A DNA stretch of 9,800 nucleotides from Burkholderiales bacterium (GTDB lineage Bacteria; Actinomycetota; Thermoleophilia; Gaiellales; Gaiellaceae). Of the stretch, positions 1 through 6,255 are shown piece after piece. The translations under genes and the position numbers were made by a program. Each line of letters starts with the position of its first letter. The stretch's first letter is position 1. The notes below the pieces were generated by a model. The model was not told the origin of the DNA and made no database searches. It saw only the letters and a program-made list of their open reading frames with translations. The DNA is taken from contig JAICUZ010000082.1 in NCBI GenBank assembly GCA_025935595.1, positions 1-9,800 on the forward strand, given 5' to 3'.

Positions 1-27
1 GGCGAGCTTCTCGAGGCCGTGGCGTGA
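1..27 (+). CDS. 3' end of upstream gene, probably V-type ATPase subunit E (partial)
   Basis: Reading from base 1, the codons give GELLEAVA and then a TGA stop at 25-27. Only eight residues are visible, so the identity rests on context. In many bacterial and archaeal V/A-ATPase operons the order is E-C-F-A-B-D, and the next gene here is C, so the peripheral-stalk subunit E is the best guess. The TGA overlaps the GTG start of subunit C in a GTGA motif, which suggests translational coupling. The reading frame is clear; the product name is inference. Confidence 0.4.
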   Translation, partial: GELLEAVA

Positions 28-1136
28 GCGTCCTCGCCATTCCGCCGGACTTCGTCTACGGGAACACGAGGCTTCGCGCGCGGAAAGCCCAGCTCCTGGC
101 AGAGGCGACCTACGACGCACTGCTCGACCGAGACATCGCCGGCGTCCAGGAAGCGCTTGCCCGGACTGCCTACCGTCACGACCTGGAGGCCGCGCTTGCG
201 CGGGCCGCAGGCAAATTGGCACTCCAGGACGCGGTGCGTCATCACCTGGCACGCGTCCTCGGCGAGATGCGCTCCTTCTATCGTGGCCGAGCGCGAGAGT
301 GCATCGACGTCCTCCTCGCACGGTTCGACCTCCACAACATGCTCACGCTCCTGCGAGGGCAGGTGCGTGAGCAGCCGGCGGATCTCGTTCTCGCAGCGAT
401 CGTCCCGCTCGGCCCGCTCGGCGGAGCTGCCGCCGAGGAGATCGCACGCCGCGACGAAGTCGCGTCGGCGGTCGACCTACTGATCAGCTGGCGGCTACCC
501 GATCGCTCCACGGCGGCCACACTTGCCAACGCCTGGCCGCGATTCGAGCGGACGCAGGATCTCGCGCAACTCGAGCACGAGCTCGTGATCGCCCACGCAC
601 GCGTCGTCGAGCACCAGCTCGTGCGTGCACCGGAGCCCCTGCGAGAGTTGATCGCGCGCGAACGCGACGCGACGAACGTGCTGACCATTCTGCGCCTGCG
701 CGCCGCACTGCGTCTCGAGGAGCTGTCCGAGCTCCCTTCCACCCCCGACCCTCAACGTTTCGTCCCGGGTGGACGCATCGGGGAGGAAACACTCGAGGCG
801 GCGCTGCACATGCCCGCTCCGCCCGACACGGTTGCGGCCCTCGCCGAGGCGGCGCACCGCCCCGACTGGCGACCACCGCTCGAGAGGTACCCGAGCACCG
901 GAGACCTGCCGCTGCTTCAACGCGAGCTCGAAGTCGCGCGGGTGCGGTGGGCGCTTCGTCTCTTTCTCTCCGGCGATCCTCTCGGCGTGGGCGTGCCGAT
1001 CGCCTACACGGTCGCGAACGAGAACGAGGCCCGTAACCTTCGCCTCGTCGCCGACAGCGCAGCCGGCGACGCTTCCGCGCAGGCTGTCCGCGCGCGGCTC
1101 GTGCTCTCCGACAGCGGTGAACGATGGGCCGCCTGA
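24..1136 (+). CDS. atpC: V/A-type ATPase subunit C (V0 d / AC39-like)
   Basis: This 370-residue soluble protein resembles the V/A-ATPase C (d, AC39) family. That subunit is the socket joining the central rotor stalk (D/F) to the membrane c-ring. The N-terminus PPDFVYGNTRLRARKAQLL carries the Y-x-N-x-R-x-R-x-R start typical of the family. The rest is helix-rich with many Arg and Leu residues, including FDLHNMLTLLRG near 101-112 and a related ATNVLTILRLR element near 217-227, as expected for the three-fold repeated helical domains. It has no membrane segment. It is slightly longer than the usual 320-350 residues. The GTG start at 24 overlaps the upstream stop (GTGA), with a weak GAGG at 13-16. 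Its 3' end overlaps subunit F by 13 bases. The assignment is strengthened by the unmistakable F, A and B genes that follow. Confidence 0.85.
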   Translation: MSVLAIPPDFVYGNTRLRARKAQLLAEATYDALLDRDIAGVQEALARTAYRHDLEAALARAAGKLALQDAVRHHLARVLGEMRSFYRGRARECIDVLLARFDLHNMLTLLRGQVREQPADLVLAAIVPLGPLGGAAAEEIARRDEVASAVDLLISWRLPDRSTAATLANAWPRFERTQDLAQLEHELVIAHARVVEHQLVRAPEPLRELIARERDATNVLTILRLRAALRLEELSELPSTPDPQRFVPGGRIGEETLEAALHMPAPPDTVAALAEAAHRPDWRPPLERYPSTGDLPLLQRELEVARVRWALRLFLSGDPLGVGVPIAYTVANENEARNLRLVADSAAGDASAQAVRARLVLSDSGERWAA

Positions 1137-1468
1137 TCGTGCTGACCACGCCCGACCTCGAACTCGGCTATCGGCTGGCCGGAGTCTCGACCCGCGTCGT
1201 CGCCTCGAGCACCGAGGCGGCGCAGGCGCTGCAGGAGCTGCTCGCCACAGACGCCGACGACGTCATTGCCGTCCACGAGCCCTTCTTCCACGACTTCGAT
1301 CGTCCGCTCCGCCGCCGCATCGAGACGCTCACCTCGCCGCTCGTCGTCGCCATGCCCGCGGGACGCGACGCCGACGTCGAGGCAGAACGCCGAGCAGGCC
1401 TGCTGCGCATGCTCTGGCAGGCAGTCGGCTACGAGATGACGTTCGCCAGAGGAGAGAACGGAGAGTGA
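1124..1468 (+). CDS. atpF: V/A-type ATPase subunit F
   Basis: This 114-residue protein matches the size and pattern of V/A-ATPase subunit F, the small Rossmann-like subunit that binds the D shaft in the central rotor stalk. It starts with MGRLIVLTTPDLELGYRLAGV, the usual first strand followed by a D-x-x-x-G-Y/F-x-L-A-G-V segment. Next come a helix with an E-A-x-x-x-L pattern, an ADDVIAVHE strand, and SPLVVAMPAG, which corresponds to the family's P-L-V-V/I-x-I-P strand. The ATG start lies inside the last codons of subunit C (13-base overlap), with only a partial GGTGA site before it. The TGA stop shares four bases with the GTG start of subunit A. The position between C and A is the standard one. 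Confidence 0.9.
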   Translation: MGRLIVLTTPDLELGYRLAGVSTRVVASSTEAAQALQELLATDADDVIAVHEPFFHDFDRPLRRRIETLTSPLVVAMPAGRDADVEAERRAGLLRMLWQAVGYEMTFARGENGE

Positions 1469-3246
1469 CGGACACACTCGAGACGCAGCAGACGGTCGCG
1501 GCCGACCTCGGCACGATCCACGCGGTGTCGGGCCCGGTCGTAACTGCCCGCGGGCTCACCGGCGCCCGGCTCTACAACGTCGTGCTCGTCGGCCACGGCC
1601 GCCTTCCCGGCGAGGTCATCCGCCTCGACGCCGGCGACGCGGTCGTCCAGGTCTACGAAGACACGGCCGGGCTTGCCGCCGGCGAGCCGGTCGTGGACAC
1701 CGGCGAGCCGTTGCAGGTCGAGCTCGGCCCCGGACTGCTCGGCACGATCTTCGACGGCACCCAGCGGCCGCTGACGAAACTCGCTCGCCGAGGCGATGAT
1801 CCGATGGGCGCGCCGATGATCGAGCGGGGAGCGACAGCGCCGCCGCTCGACCGCAGCCGTGACTGGTCGTTCGAGCCCGCGGTCGCAGAGGGCGACGAGG
1901 TCTCCGGCGGTGACGTCCTCGGCACCGTGCAAGAGACCGGCGTGCTCGTTCACCGTGCCCTCGTCCCGCCGGGGATCTCCGGTGTCGTCACGCACGTCGG
2001 CCACGGGCGGCTGCGCGTCGACGAGGCGGTCGCCTCGATCGACGGCGAGCCCGTGACCTTGCTCTCCCGCTGGCCGGTGCGGCGCCCGCGACCGTTCGCG
2101 GGCCGACTCGCTCTCGACCAGCCGCTCGTGACCGGCCAACGGGCGATCGACACGCTCTTTCCGATCGCCCGTGGCGGCGCCGCAACGATCCCCGGCGGTT
2201 TCGGGACCGGCAAGACCGTGCTCGAGCAATCGCTCGCGAAGTGGTCGCACGCCGACGTGATCGTCTACGTCGCCTGCGGCGAGCGGGGCAACGAGCTCAC
2301 CGAGATGCTCGAAGAGTTCCCGAAGCTCACCGATCCGCGCACCGGCTCCTCGCTCCTGGAGCGCACGGTCATCATCGCGAACACGAGCAACATGCCCGTC
2401 GCCGCGCGCGAGGCGAGCATCTACACCGGGATCACGATCGCCGAGTACTTCCGCGACCAGGGATACGACGTCGCCGTACTCGCCGACAGCACCAGCCGCT
2501 GGGGGGAAGCGCTGCGCGAGGTGTCGAGCCGGCTCGAGGAGATGCCCGCGGAGGAGGGCTACCCGGCCTATCTCTCCACCCGCCTCGCAGAGTTCTACGA
2601 GCGCGCCGGCTCCGTCGCCTGCCTCGGCCGTGGGGAACGGACCGGCTCCGTCTCGATCGTGGGCGCCGTCTCGCCGGCAGGGGGCGACTTCTCCGAGCCG
2701 ATCACACAGCACAGCCTGCGGCTTGCCGGCACCTTCTGGGGGCTCGACACGAACCTCGCGCGCCGGCGGCACTTCCCAGCGATCGACTGGAATCGCAGCT
2801 ACACGCTCTATGCACTCGATGCGTGGTTCGACGACGACGTCGCGACCGACTGGCACGAGCAGCGAGCATGGGCACTCGAGCTGCTGCAGCAGGAGAGCTC
2901 GCTGCTCGAGATCGTGCAGCTGCTCGGCACCGACTCGCTCGCGCCTGCCGAGCGCGTCGTGCTCGAGTCGGGGCGGCTCCTGCGCGAGGACTTCCTGCAG
3001 CAGTCGGCCTTCGACGATGTCGATGCCTACTGCGCGCTTCCGAAGCAGCACCAAATGCTGCGCGTGCTGCGGGCCACGCACCAGACGATGGTCGACTCGG
3101 TCGCCCGCGACGTACCGGTCGAGACGCTGGCGGCAGCCACAGCGCTGCGTGACGTGGCGCGGATGCGCTTCTGGCCCGACGCCGATGTCGCCGCCGGCGC
3201 GGAAGAACTGATCGAACGCATCCGTCGGGAGCTGGAGGAATTGTGA
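1465..3246 (+). CDS. atpA: V/A-type ATPase catalytic subunit A
   Basis: This 593-residue protein is the catalytic, nucleotide-hydrolysing or ATP-synthesising subunit of the V1/A1 head. An N-terminal beta-barrel domain (GTIHAVSGPVVTARGL near 14-29) is followed by the A-specific non-homologous insert (about 110-195). The nucleotide domain has Walker A GGFGTGKT at 244-251 (Lys250) and the catalytic Glu273 in CGERGNE. The classical family motif is GPFGSGKT; here Gly replaces Pro, a form I believe occurs in other bacterial A subunits. The Walker B-like strand YDVAVLADSTSRW and the conserved MPAEEGYPAYL segment follow. The C-terminus is helical. The frame is open far upstream, but the GTG at 1465 is preferred: AGGAGAGAA precedes it at 1450-1458, it shares GTGA with the stop of F, and the N-terminus then matches the family. 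Its stop overlaps the GTG start of subunit B by four bases. Confidence 0.97.
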   Translation: MTDTLETQQTVAADLGTIHAVSGPVVTARGLTGARLYNVVLVGHGRLPGEVIRLDAGDAVVQVYEDTAGLAAGEPVVDTGEPLQVELGPGLLGTIFDGTQRPLTKLARRGDDPMGAPMIERGATAPPLDRSRDWSFEPAVAEGDEVSGGDVLGTVQETGVLVHRALVPPGISGVVTHVGHGRLRVDEAVASIDGEPVTLLSRWPVRRPRPFAGRLALDQPLVTGQRAIDTLFPIARGGAATIPGGFGTGKTVLEQSLAKWSHADVIVYVACGERGNELTEMLEEFPKLTDPRTGSSLLERTVIIANTSNMPVAAREASIYTGITIAEYFRDQGYDVAVLADSTSRWGEALREVSSRLEEMPAEEGYPAYLSTRLAEFYERAGSVACLGRGERTGSVSIVGAVSPAGGDFSEPITQHSLRLAGTFWGLDTNLARRRHFPAIDWNRSYTLYALDAWFDDDVATDWHEQRAWALELLQQESSLLEIVQLLGTDSLAPAERVVLESGRLLREDFLQQSAFDDVDAYCALPKQHQMLRVLRATHQTMVDSVARDVPVETLAAATALRDVARMRFWPDADVAAGAEELIERIRRELEEL

Positions 3247-4673
3247 CGACTCCAAACGGCAAGACGACGCTTCTCACCGTCGAGCATCAGACCGTCTCGT
3301 ACATTGCCGGTCCTCTGCTGATCGCCGAGCAGATGATCGGCGTCGGCTACGACGAGCTCGTCGAGGTCGTCTCACCTGACGAGCACGTCCGCCGAGGGCG
3401 CGTTCTCGCGATCGAGGGCGACCGCGCGGTCGTTCAGGTACTGGACGGAACCTCGGGACTCAGCCTCCCGGGCACGCGCGTCAGAACTCGTGGCGAGGTT
3501 GCACGCGTCGCAGTGGGCGACGACCTGATCGGCCGCATCCTCGACGGCTCCGGCGCGCCGATCGACGGAGGACCGCCTCTCCGCGCCGAGGGCTACCGCG
3601 ACGTCAACGGGCTGCCGATCAACCCGGTCGCCCGCGACCACCCGTCGGAGTTCATCGAGACCGGGATCTCGGCGATCGACGGGTTGAACACGCTCGTGCG
3701 CGGCCAGAAGCTGCCGATCTTCTCGGGCTTCGGCCTCCCGGCCGCCGAGTTGGCCGCCAAGATCGCGAGCGACGCAGCCGTCCCCAGTGCGGCAGGCGGC
3801 GACGAGTTTGTCGTCGTGTTCGCGGCGATGGGCGTCACGCAACGGGAAGCCGAGTTCTTCCGCGGCACATTCGCCGGCAGCGCGGCGCTCGAGCGAACGG
3901 TGCTGTTCCTCAACACCGCGGAAGACCCCGCCGTAGAGCGGCTGCTGACGCCGCGCGCTGCGCTCACGGTCGCCGAGCACCTCGCATTCGAGCGCAACCG
4001 ACACGTTCTCGTCGTGCTCACGGACATCACGAGCTATTGCGAAGCCCTCCGCGAGCTATCCGCGGCGCGCGAGGAGATCCCCGGCCGCCGAGGCTATCCC
4101 GGCTACATGTACACGGATCTCGCATCGCTCTTCGAGCGGGCCGGCCGAATCCGCGGTCGCTCAGGATCCGTGACGCAACTGATGATCCTGTCGATGCCCG
4201 ACGACGACATCACCCACCCGATTCCCGACCTCACCGGGTACATCACGGAAGGGCAGATCGTGCTCTCTCGTGAGCTCGACCGGCGTGGAATCGTGCCGCC
4301 GATCGACGTGCTGCCCTCGCTCAGCCGACTCATGAACGCCGGCATCGGCGCGGACAAGACGCGCGAGGACCACCGCGCGGTCGCCGACCAGCTCTACGCG
4401 GCGCTCGCGCGCGGCCGCGACCTTCGCAGGCTCGTCTCGATCGTCGGCGAGGCAGCGCTTTCCGACACCGAGCGGCGGTACCTCGCGTTTGCGGACAGCT
4501 TCGAGCAGAAGCTCGTCAACCAGGGCGGCGCGAGGCGGACGATCGAGCAGACGCTCGACCTCGCGTGGACTCTCCTCCTCGACCTGCCGCCGGCGGATCT
4601 GAAGCGGATCGACCCAGCACTCGTCGAACGCTACGCGCGCCCGGGCGGCGAGGTCGAACAGCCTGCGGCCTGA
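3243..4673 (+). CDS. atpB: V/A-type ATPase regulatory subunit B
   Basis: This 476-residue protein is the non-catalytic B subunit that alternates with A in the A3B3 head. The N-terminal barrel has VSYIAGPLLIAE and the strand RRGRVLAIEGDRAVVQVLDGTSG (split near residue 60). The domain entry is FIETGISAIDGLNTLVRGQKLPIF, and SGFGLPAAELAA stands where A has its P-loop. There is no GKT/S here, as expected for a non-hydrolytic subunit. Further family marks are VFAAMGVTQREAEFF, FLNTAEDPAVERLLTPR, the DITSYCEALRE strand and GYPGYMYTDLASLFERAGR. Length is typical (about 460-480). The GTG start at 3243 has GGAGG at 3234-3238 and overlaps the stop of A. No further ATPase gene follows: 18 bases after its stop comes the 3' end of a gene on the other strand, so the operon ends without subunit D here. 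Confidence 0.97.
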   Translation: MTTPNGKTTLLTVEHQTVSYIAGPLLIAEQMIGVGYDELVEVVSPDEHVRRGRVLAIEGDRAVVQVLDGTSGLSLPGTRVRTRGEVARVAVGDDLIGRILDGSGAPIDGGPPLRAEGYRDVNGLPINPVARDHPSEFIETGISAIDGLNTLVRGQKLPIFSGFGLPAAELAAKIASDAAVPSAAGGDEFVVVFAAMGVTQREAEFFRGTFAGSAALERTVLFLNTAEDPAVERLLTPRAALTVAEHLAFERNRHVLVVLTDITSYCEALRELSAAREEIPGRRGYPGYMYTDLASLFERAGRIRGRSGSVTQLMILSMPDDDITHPIPDLTGYITEGQIVLSRELDRRGIVPPIDVLPSLSRLMNAGIGADKTREDHRAVADQLYAALARGRDLRRLVSIVGEAALSDTERRYLAFADSFEQKLVNQGGARRTIEQTLDLAWTLLLDLPPADLKRIDPALVERYARPGGEVEQPAA

Positions 4674-4691
4674 GTCCCTACCGCGGCCCGA

Positions 4692-4970
4692 TCACGCGGC
4701 CGCACGGCCCGCGCGCGCGTCCGCGAGCACGAGCTTCAGGTCGGACACGGTCTGCCGCCCGATCGAGGCGATCACCTCCGGGCGCTCGAGCAGGCGTGCC
4801 CGCTCCTCCGGCGTCGACCTGTTGCGGACATACGGATCGTCGAGCGCATCTTGCAACGACCGCCCGCGCGCGTACTCGCGCACGACGTAGCGCGCCAGGT
4901 AGTCCTCTTGACGCGACCTCGCGAAGAGAGACGCGAAAGGACTCCGTCTGCGCTTGAACCTGAACCGCAT
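4692..4970 (-). CDS. Small basic protein of unknown function (92 aa)
   Basis: I do not recognise this gene with certainty. The 92-residue protein opens with a very basic stretch, MRFRFKRRR. It continues with RQEDYLARYVVREYARGRSL, the block DDPYVRNRSTPEERARLLERP, and a final helix VIASIGRQTVSDLKLVLADA. There is no signal peptide or membrane segment. The D-D-P-Y-V-x-N-R motif and the repeated E/R-rich helices look like a compact conserved helical domain rather than a chance frame. The frame is open back to 5039, but the ATG at 4970 is chosen because a near-perfect GGAGGAGGA site (4976-4984) precedes it by five bases. It lies convergent to subunit B and downstream of the GreA-like gene on the same strand. 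Function unknown; a nucleic-acid or membrane-surface contact through the basic N-terminus is only a guess. Confidence 0.75.
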   Translation of the reverse strand: MRFRFKRRRSPFASLFARSRQEDYLARYVVREYARGRSLQDALDDPYVRNRSTPEERARLLERPEVIASIGRQTVSDLKLVLADARAGRAAA

Positions 4971-4975
4971 GCCAA

Positions 4976-4984
4976 TCCTCCTCC
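4976..4984 (-). promoter_or_regulatory. Strong Shine-Dalgarno site fixing the start of the 92-aa protein
   Basis: On the - strand this reads GGAGGAGGA, with a five-base spacer to the ATG at 4970. It supports the short start over the in-frame upstream alternatives that reach 5039. Confidence 0.8.
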
Positions 4985-5018
4985 GTAGTCGGCGATGTCG
5001 TGCCTCTACATAGTTCCG

Positions 5019-5034
5019 CGCGGCGGCCGCCGCG
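5019..5034. repeat. Perfect 16-bp GC palindrome
   Basis: The sequence CGCGGCGG is followed immediately by its reverse complement CCGCCGCG. It lies in the 97-bp gap between the GreA-like gene and the 92-aa gene, both on the - strand, 49 bases upstream of the latter's start. It could be an operator or simply a product of the high GC content; about one such palindrome per 10 kb is plausible by chance at about 70% GC. Confidence 0.4.
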
Positions 5035-5067
5035 ACCATCGGTTCACGGCCCCATTTCCGTGCCGGC

Positions 5068-5529
5068 TCAGCCGTCGAGCTCGACCACCTCGAGCCGCCG
5101 CCGCCCGCCGGGCGCGACTGCTTCGACGACGTCGCCGACCCGCCGCCCGAGCAGCGCCGCCCCGATGGGTGCGTCGCGCGAGATCTCGCCGGCCGTCGGG
5201 TCGCTCTCGCCCGCGCCGACGACGCGGTAGTCGCGCGTCTCGCCGCTCTCGAGATCGAGCACGGTCACGCGCTCGCCGAGATCCACCTCGCCGTCAGGGC
5301 TGGGGTCGACGATCTCCGCGCCGACGAGCCGCTGCTCGAGCAGCACGAGACGCCGTTCGAGCAGCTCGAGATCACGTTGCGCGTCCAAGTACTCGCCGTT
5401 TTCCGGAAACGCGCCGCCCGACCGAAGCGCCGACCGAAGGCGCTCCACCATGACCTCGCGCTCGTCCCGTAGCCGAACATGCTCTGCGTTGAGCCTCTCG
5501 AACCCCTTCGCGGTCAGAACGACGTCCAT
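5068..5529 (-). CDS. greA: GreA-family transcription elongation (cleavage) factor
   Basis: This 153-residue protein has the two GreA domains. Residues 1-75 form an N-terminal coiled-coil hairpin (VVLTAKGFERLNAEHVRLRD up to LLERRLVLLEQRL). The C-terminal FKBP-like domain covers about 78-153, with ERVTVLDLESGE, AGEISRDAPIGAALLGRRVGD and a final PGG segment. GreA inserts its coiled-coil tip into the RNA polymerase secondary channel and stimulates cleavage of backtracked RNA. The tip here is GAFPENGEY where E. coli has GDLSENAEY: Glu43 is kept, but the position of the metal-binding Asp is Ala40, so cleavage activity may be weak or altered. Two ATG codons lie at 5532 and 5529 behind AAGGAGGA (5533-5540). 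The second is preferred because the first is only one base from the GGAGG core. Family is clear; catalytic competence is uncertain. Confidence 0.9.
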   Translation of the reverse strand: MDVVLTAKGFERLNAEHVRLRDEREVMVERLRSALRSGGAFPENGEYLDAQRDLELLERRLVLLEQRLVGAEIVDPSPDGEVDLGERVTVLDLESGETRDYRVVGAGESDPTAGEISRDAPIGAALLGRRVGDVVEAVAPGGRRRLEVVELDG

Positions 5530-5532
5530 CAT

Positions 5533-5540
5533 TCCTCCTT
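5533..5540 (-). promoter_or_regulatory. Shine-Dalgarno site of the GreA-like gene
   Basis: On the - strand this reads AAGGAGGA directly before ATGATG. The spacing favours the second ATG (5529) over the first (5532) and excludes the longer in-frame extension to 5682, whose residues do not look like GreA. Confidence 0.7.
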
Positions 5541-5601
5541 CGGATCGCGGAAAAGGCGCGCCAGTCGGGCACCACTGCCACGGAGGATCGCGCTCTGGCA
5601 C

Positions 5602-5622
5602 GGACCGAGCAATGGACCGAGC
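5602..5622. repeat. Tandem direct repeat GGACCGAGC x2, 12-bp period
   Basis: Two identical 9-mers GGACCGAGC occupy 5602-5610 and 5614-5622, separated by AAT, so they sit about one helical turn apart. They lie in the divergent region between the GreA-like gene and the first USP gene, about 70 bp from the former's start. This geometry suits a protein that binds direct half-sites on one DNA face. A related GGACCGA also occurs on the - strand at 7904-7910, upstream of the second USP. No binding protein is known; this is a candidate site only. Confidence 0.4.
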
Positions 5623-5684
5623 GCGCCACTTTCGCGACAGCACGCCCCACCCGCAGGCACGCACACGTGCTGCGCTCCGCACAA

Positions 5685-5702
5685 ATGGGGTTCGCGCCCC
5701 AT
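5685..5702. promoter_or_regulatory. Inverted repeat ATGGGG-N6-CCCCAT upstream of the first USP gene
   Basis: The arms ATGGGG (5685-5690) and CCCCAT (5697-5702) flank TTCGCG. The centre of the site lies about 77 bp upstream of the USP start codon. The inner pattern GGG-N8-CCC has the spacing of the DosR/DevR box (GGGACTWWAGTCCC), though the inner bases differ. The operon it precedes encodes a NarL/LuxR-type regulator of the DosR class, so autoregulation is conceivable. The repeat is seen directly; the operator role is inferred. It could instead be a hairpin in the mRNA leader. Confidence 0.4.
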
Positions 5703-5754
5703 CGCGGGACGACGCCCGCTCGGCGACGCTGTGCCTCGACGGACGTTGTGAACT

Positions 5755-5763
5755 GGAGGAGGA
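5755..5763 (+). promoter_or_regulatory. Shine-Dalgarno site that fixes a TTG start
   Basis: GGAGGAGGA followed by seven bases and then TTG at 5771. No in-frame ATG or GTG lies closer to the beginning of the USP domain, so this site decides the start. Confidence 0.8.
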
Positions 5764-5770
5764 ACGGACA

Positions 5771-6232
5771 TTGGGCGGAACAATCGTCTGCGGCGTGCCG
5801 GAAGCACCAGACGACCGCGCGGCGGCAGAGCTCGCGCGGGCGCTTCAGGCACGCCTCGGCCTGAGGCTCGTTCTCGTCCACGTCATCGACGGGGTGCCGC
5901 CGGGGGCGCACGAGAGCCTCTCGGCCCGCCAACGACAGAGCGGCGCCGAACAGAGCCTGACTGCGATCGCCCGAGAGATCGGCAACGGAACCGAGAAGCG
6001 GGTCGTGCTCGGCGACCGCGCCGAAGGACTTGCCCAGATCGCAGCCGAAGAGGGCGCCGACCTCATCGTCATCGGCTCTCGCGCGGCCGGGCTCGGCAAC
6101 CGCAAGCTGCGCTGCACCCTCGCACGGGAGCTCGAGGTGGCGACGCCGGTGCCGGTGGTCGTCGCTCCGCCGGCGACGCGGCGGCGGAGCAGTCGTCGCC
6201 TCGCCGTGGCAGCCAACTCGGACACACGCTAG
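5771..6232 (+). CDS. Universal stress protein (UspA family), probably not ATP-binding
   Basis: This 153-residue protein has the alternating strand-helix order of a single UspA domain. Strand 1 is GTIVCGV (3-9), strand 2 is LRLVLVHVID (31-40), strand 4 is ADLIVIGSR (96-104), and the last strand is PVPVVVAPP (126-134). A basic tail rich in Arg and Ser follows. UspA proteins are soluble dimers that modulate stress survival and, in one class, bind ATP. Here the usual Asp after strand 1 is Pro10, and the G-x2-G-x9-G-S/T nucleotide motif is replaced by GSRAAGLGNRKLRCTL, so ATP binding is probably lost. The TTG start at 5771 is supported by a strong SD site. The gene ends 23 bases before the kinase gene and probably shares its transcript. 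It may act as an output or partner of the kinase-regulator pair, which is inference. Confidence 0.85.
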   Translation: MGGTIVCGVPEAPDDRAAAELARALQARLGLRLVLVHVIDGVPPGAHESLSARQRQSGAEQSLTAIAREIGNGTEKRVVLGDRAEGLAQIAAEEGADLIVIGSRAAGLGNRKLRCTLARELEVATPVPVVVAPPATRRRSSRRLAVAANSDTR

Positions 6233-6255
6233 AACACCATGCGATTCGACTGCTG

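Noticed and set aside
769..1464. An N-terminal extension of the subunit A frame
   Set aside because: The extra residues are Arg/Ser/Pro-rich, overlap subunits C and F in another frame, and the GTG at 1465 has an SD site and gives the family N-terminus.
2194..2220. Walker A of subunit A reads GGFGTGKT instead of GPFGSGKT
   Set aside because: The Lys and Thr that bind phosphate are present, and I believe this variant is common in bacterial V-type A subunits, so it is not evidence of lost function.
1429..3255. A 608-codon open frame on the - strand opposite ATPase subunit A
   Set aside because: It mirrors the subunit A gene, has no family motifs and is rich in Arg, Asp and Val as expected for an antisense frame in GC-rich DNA. 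Subunit A on the + strand is certain.
4674..4710. GC-rich inverted repeats between the ends of subunit B and the 92-aa gene
   Set aside because: Short stems such as CCGCG/CGCGG without a T tract are common at this GC content; no terminator can be supported.
5045..5062. A small hairpin (CACGG, 8-base loop, CCGTG) just after the GreA-like gene
   Set aside because: A five-pair stem without a T run is too weak to call a terminator.
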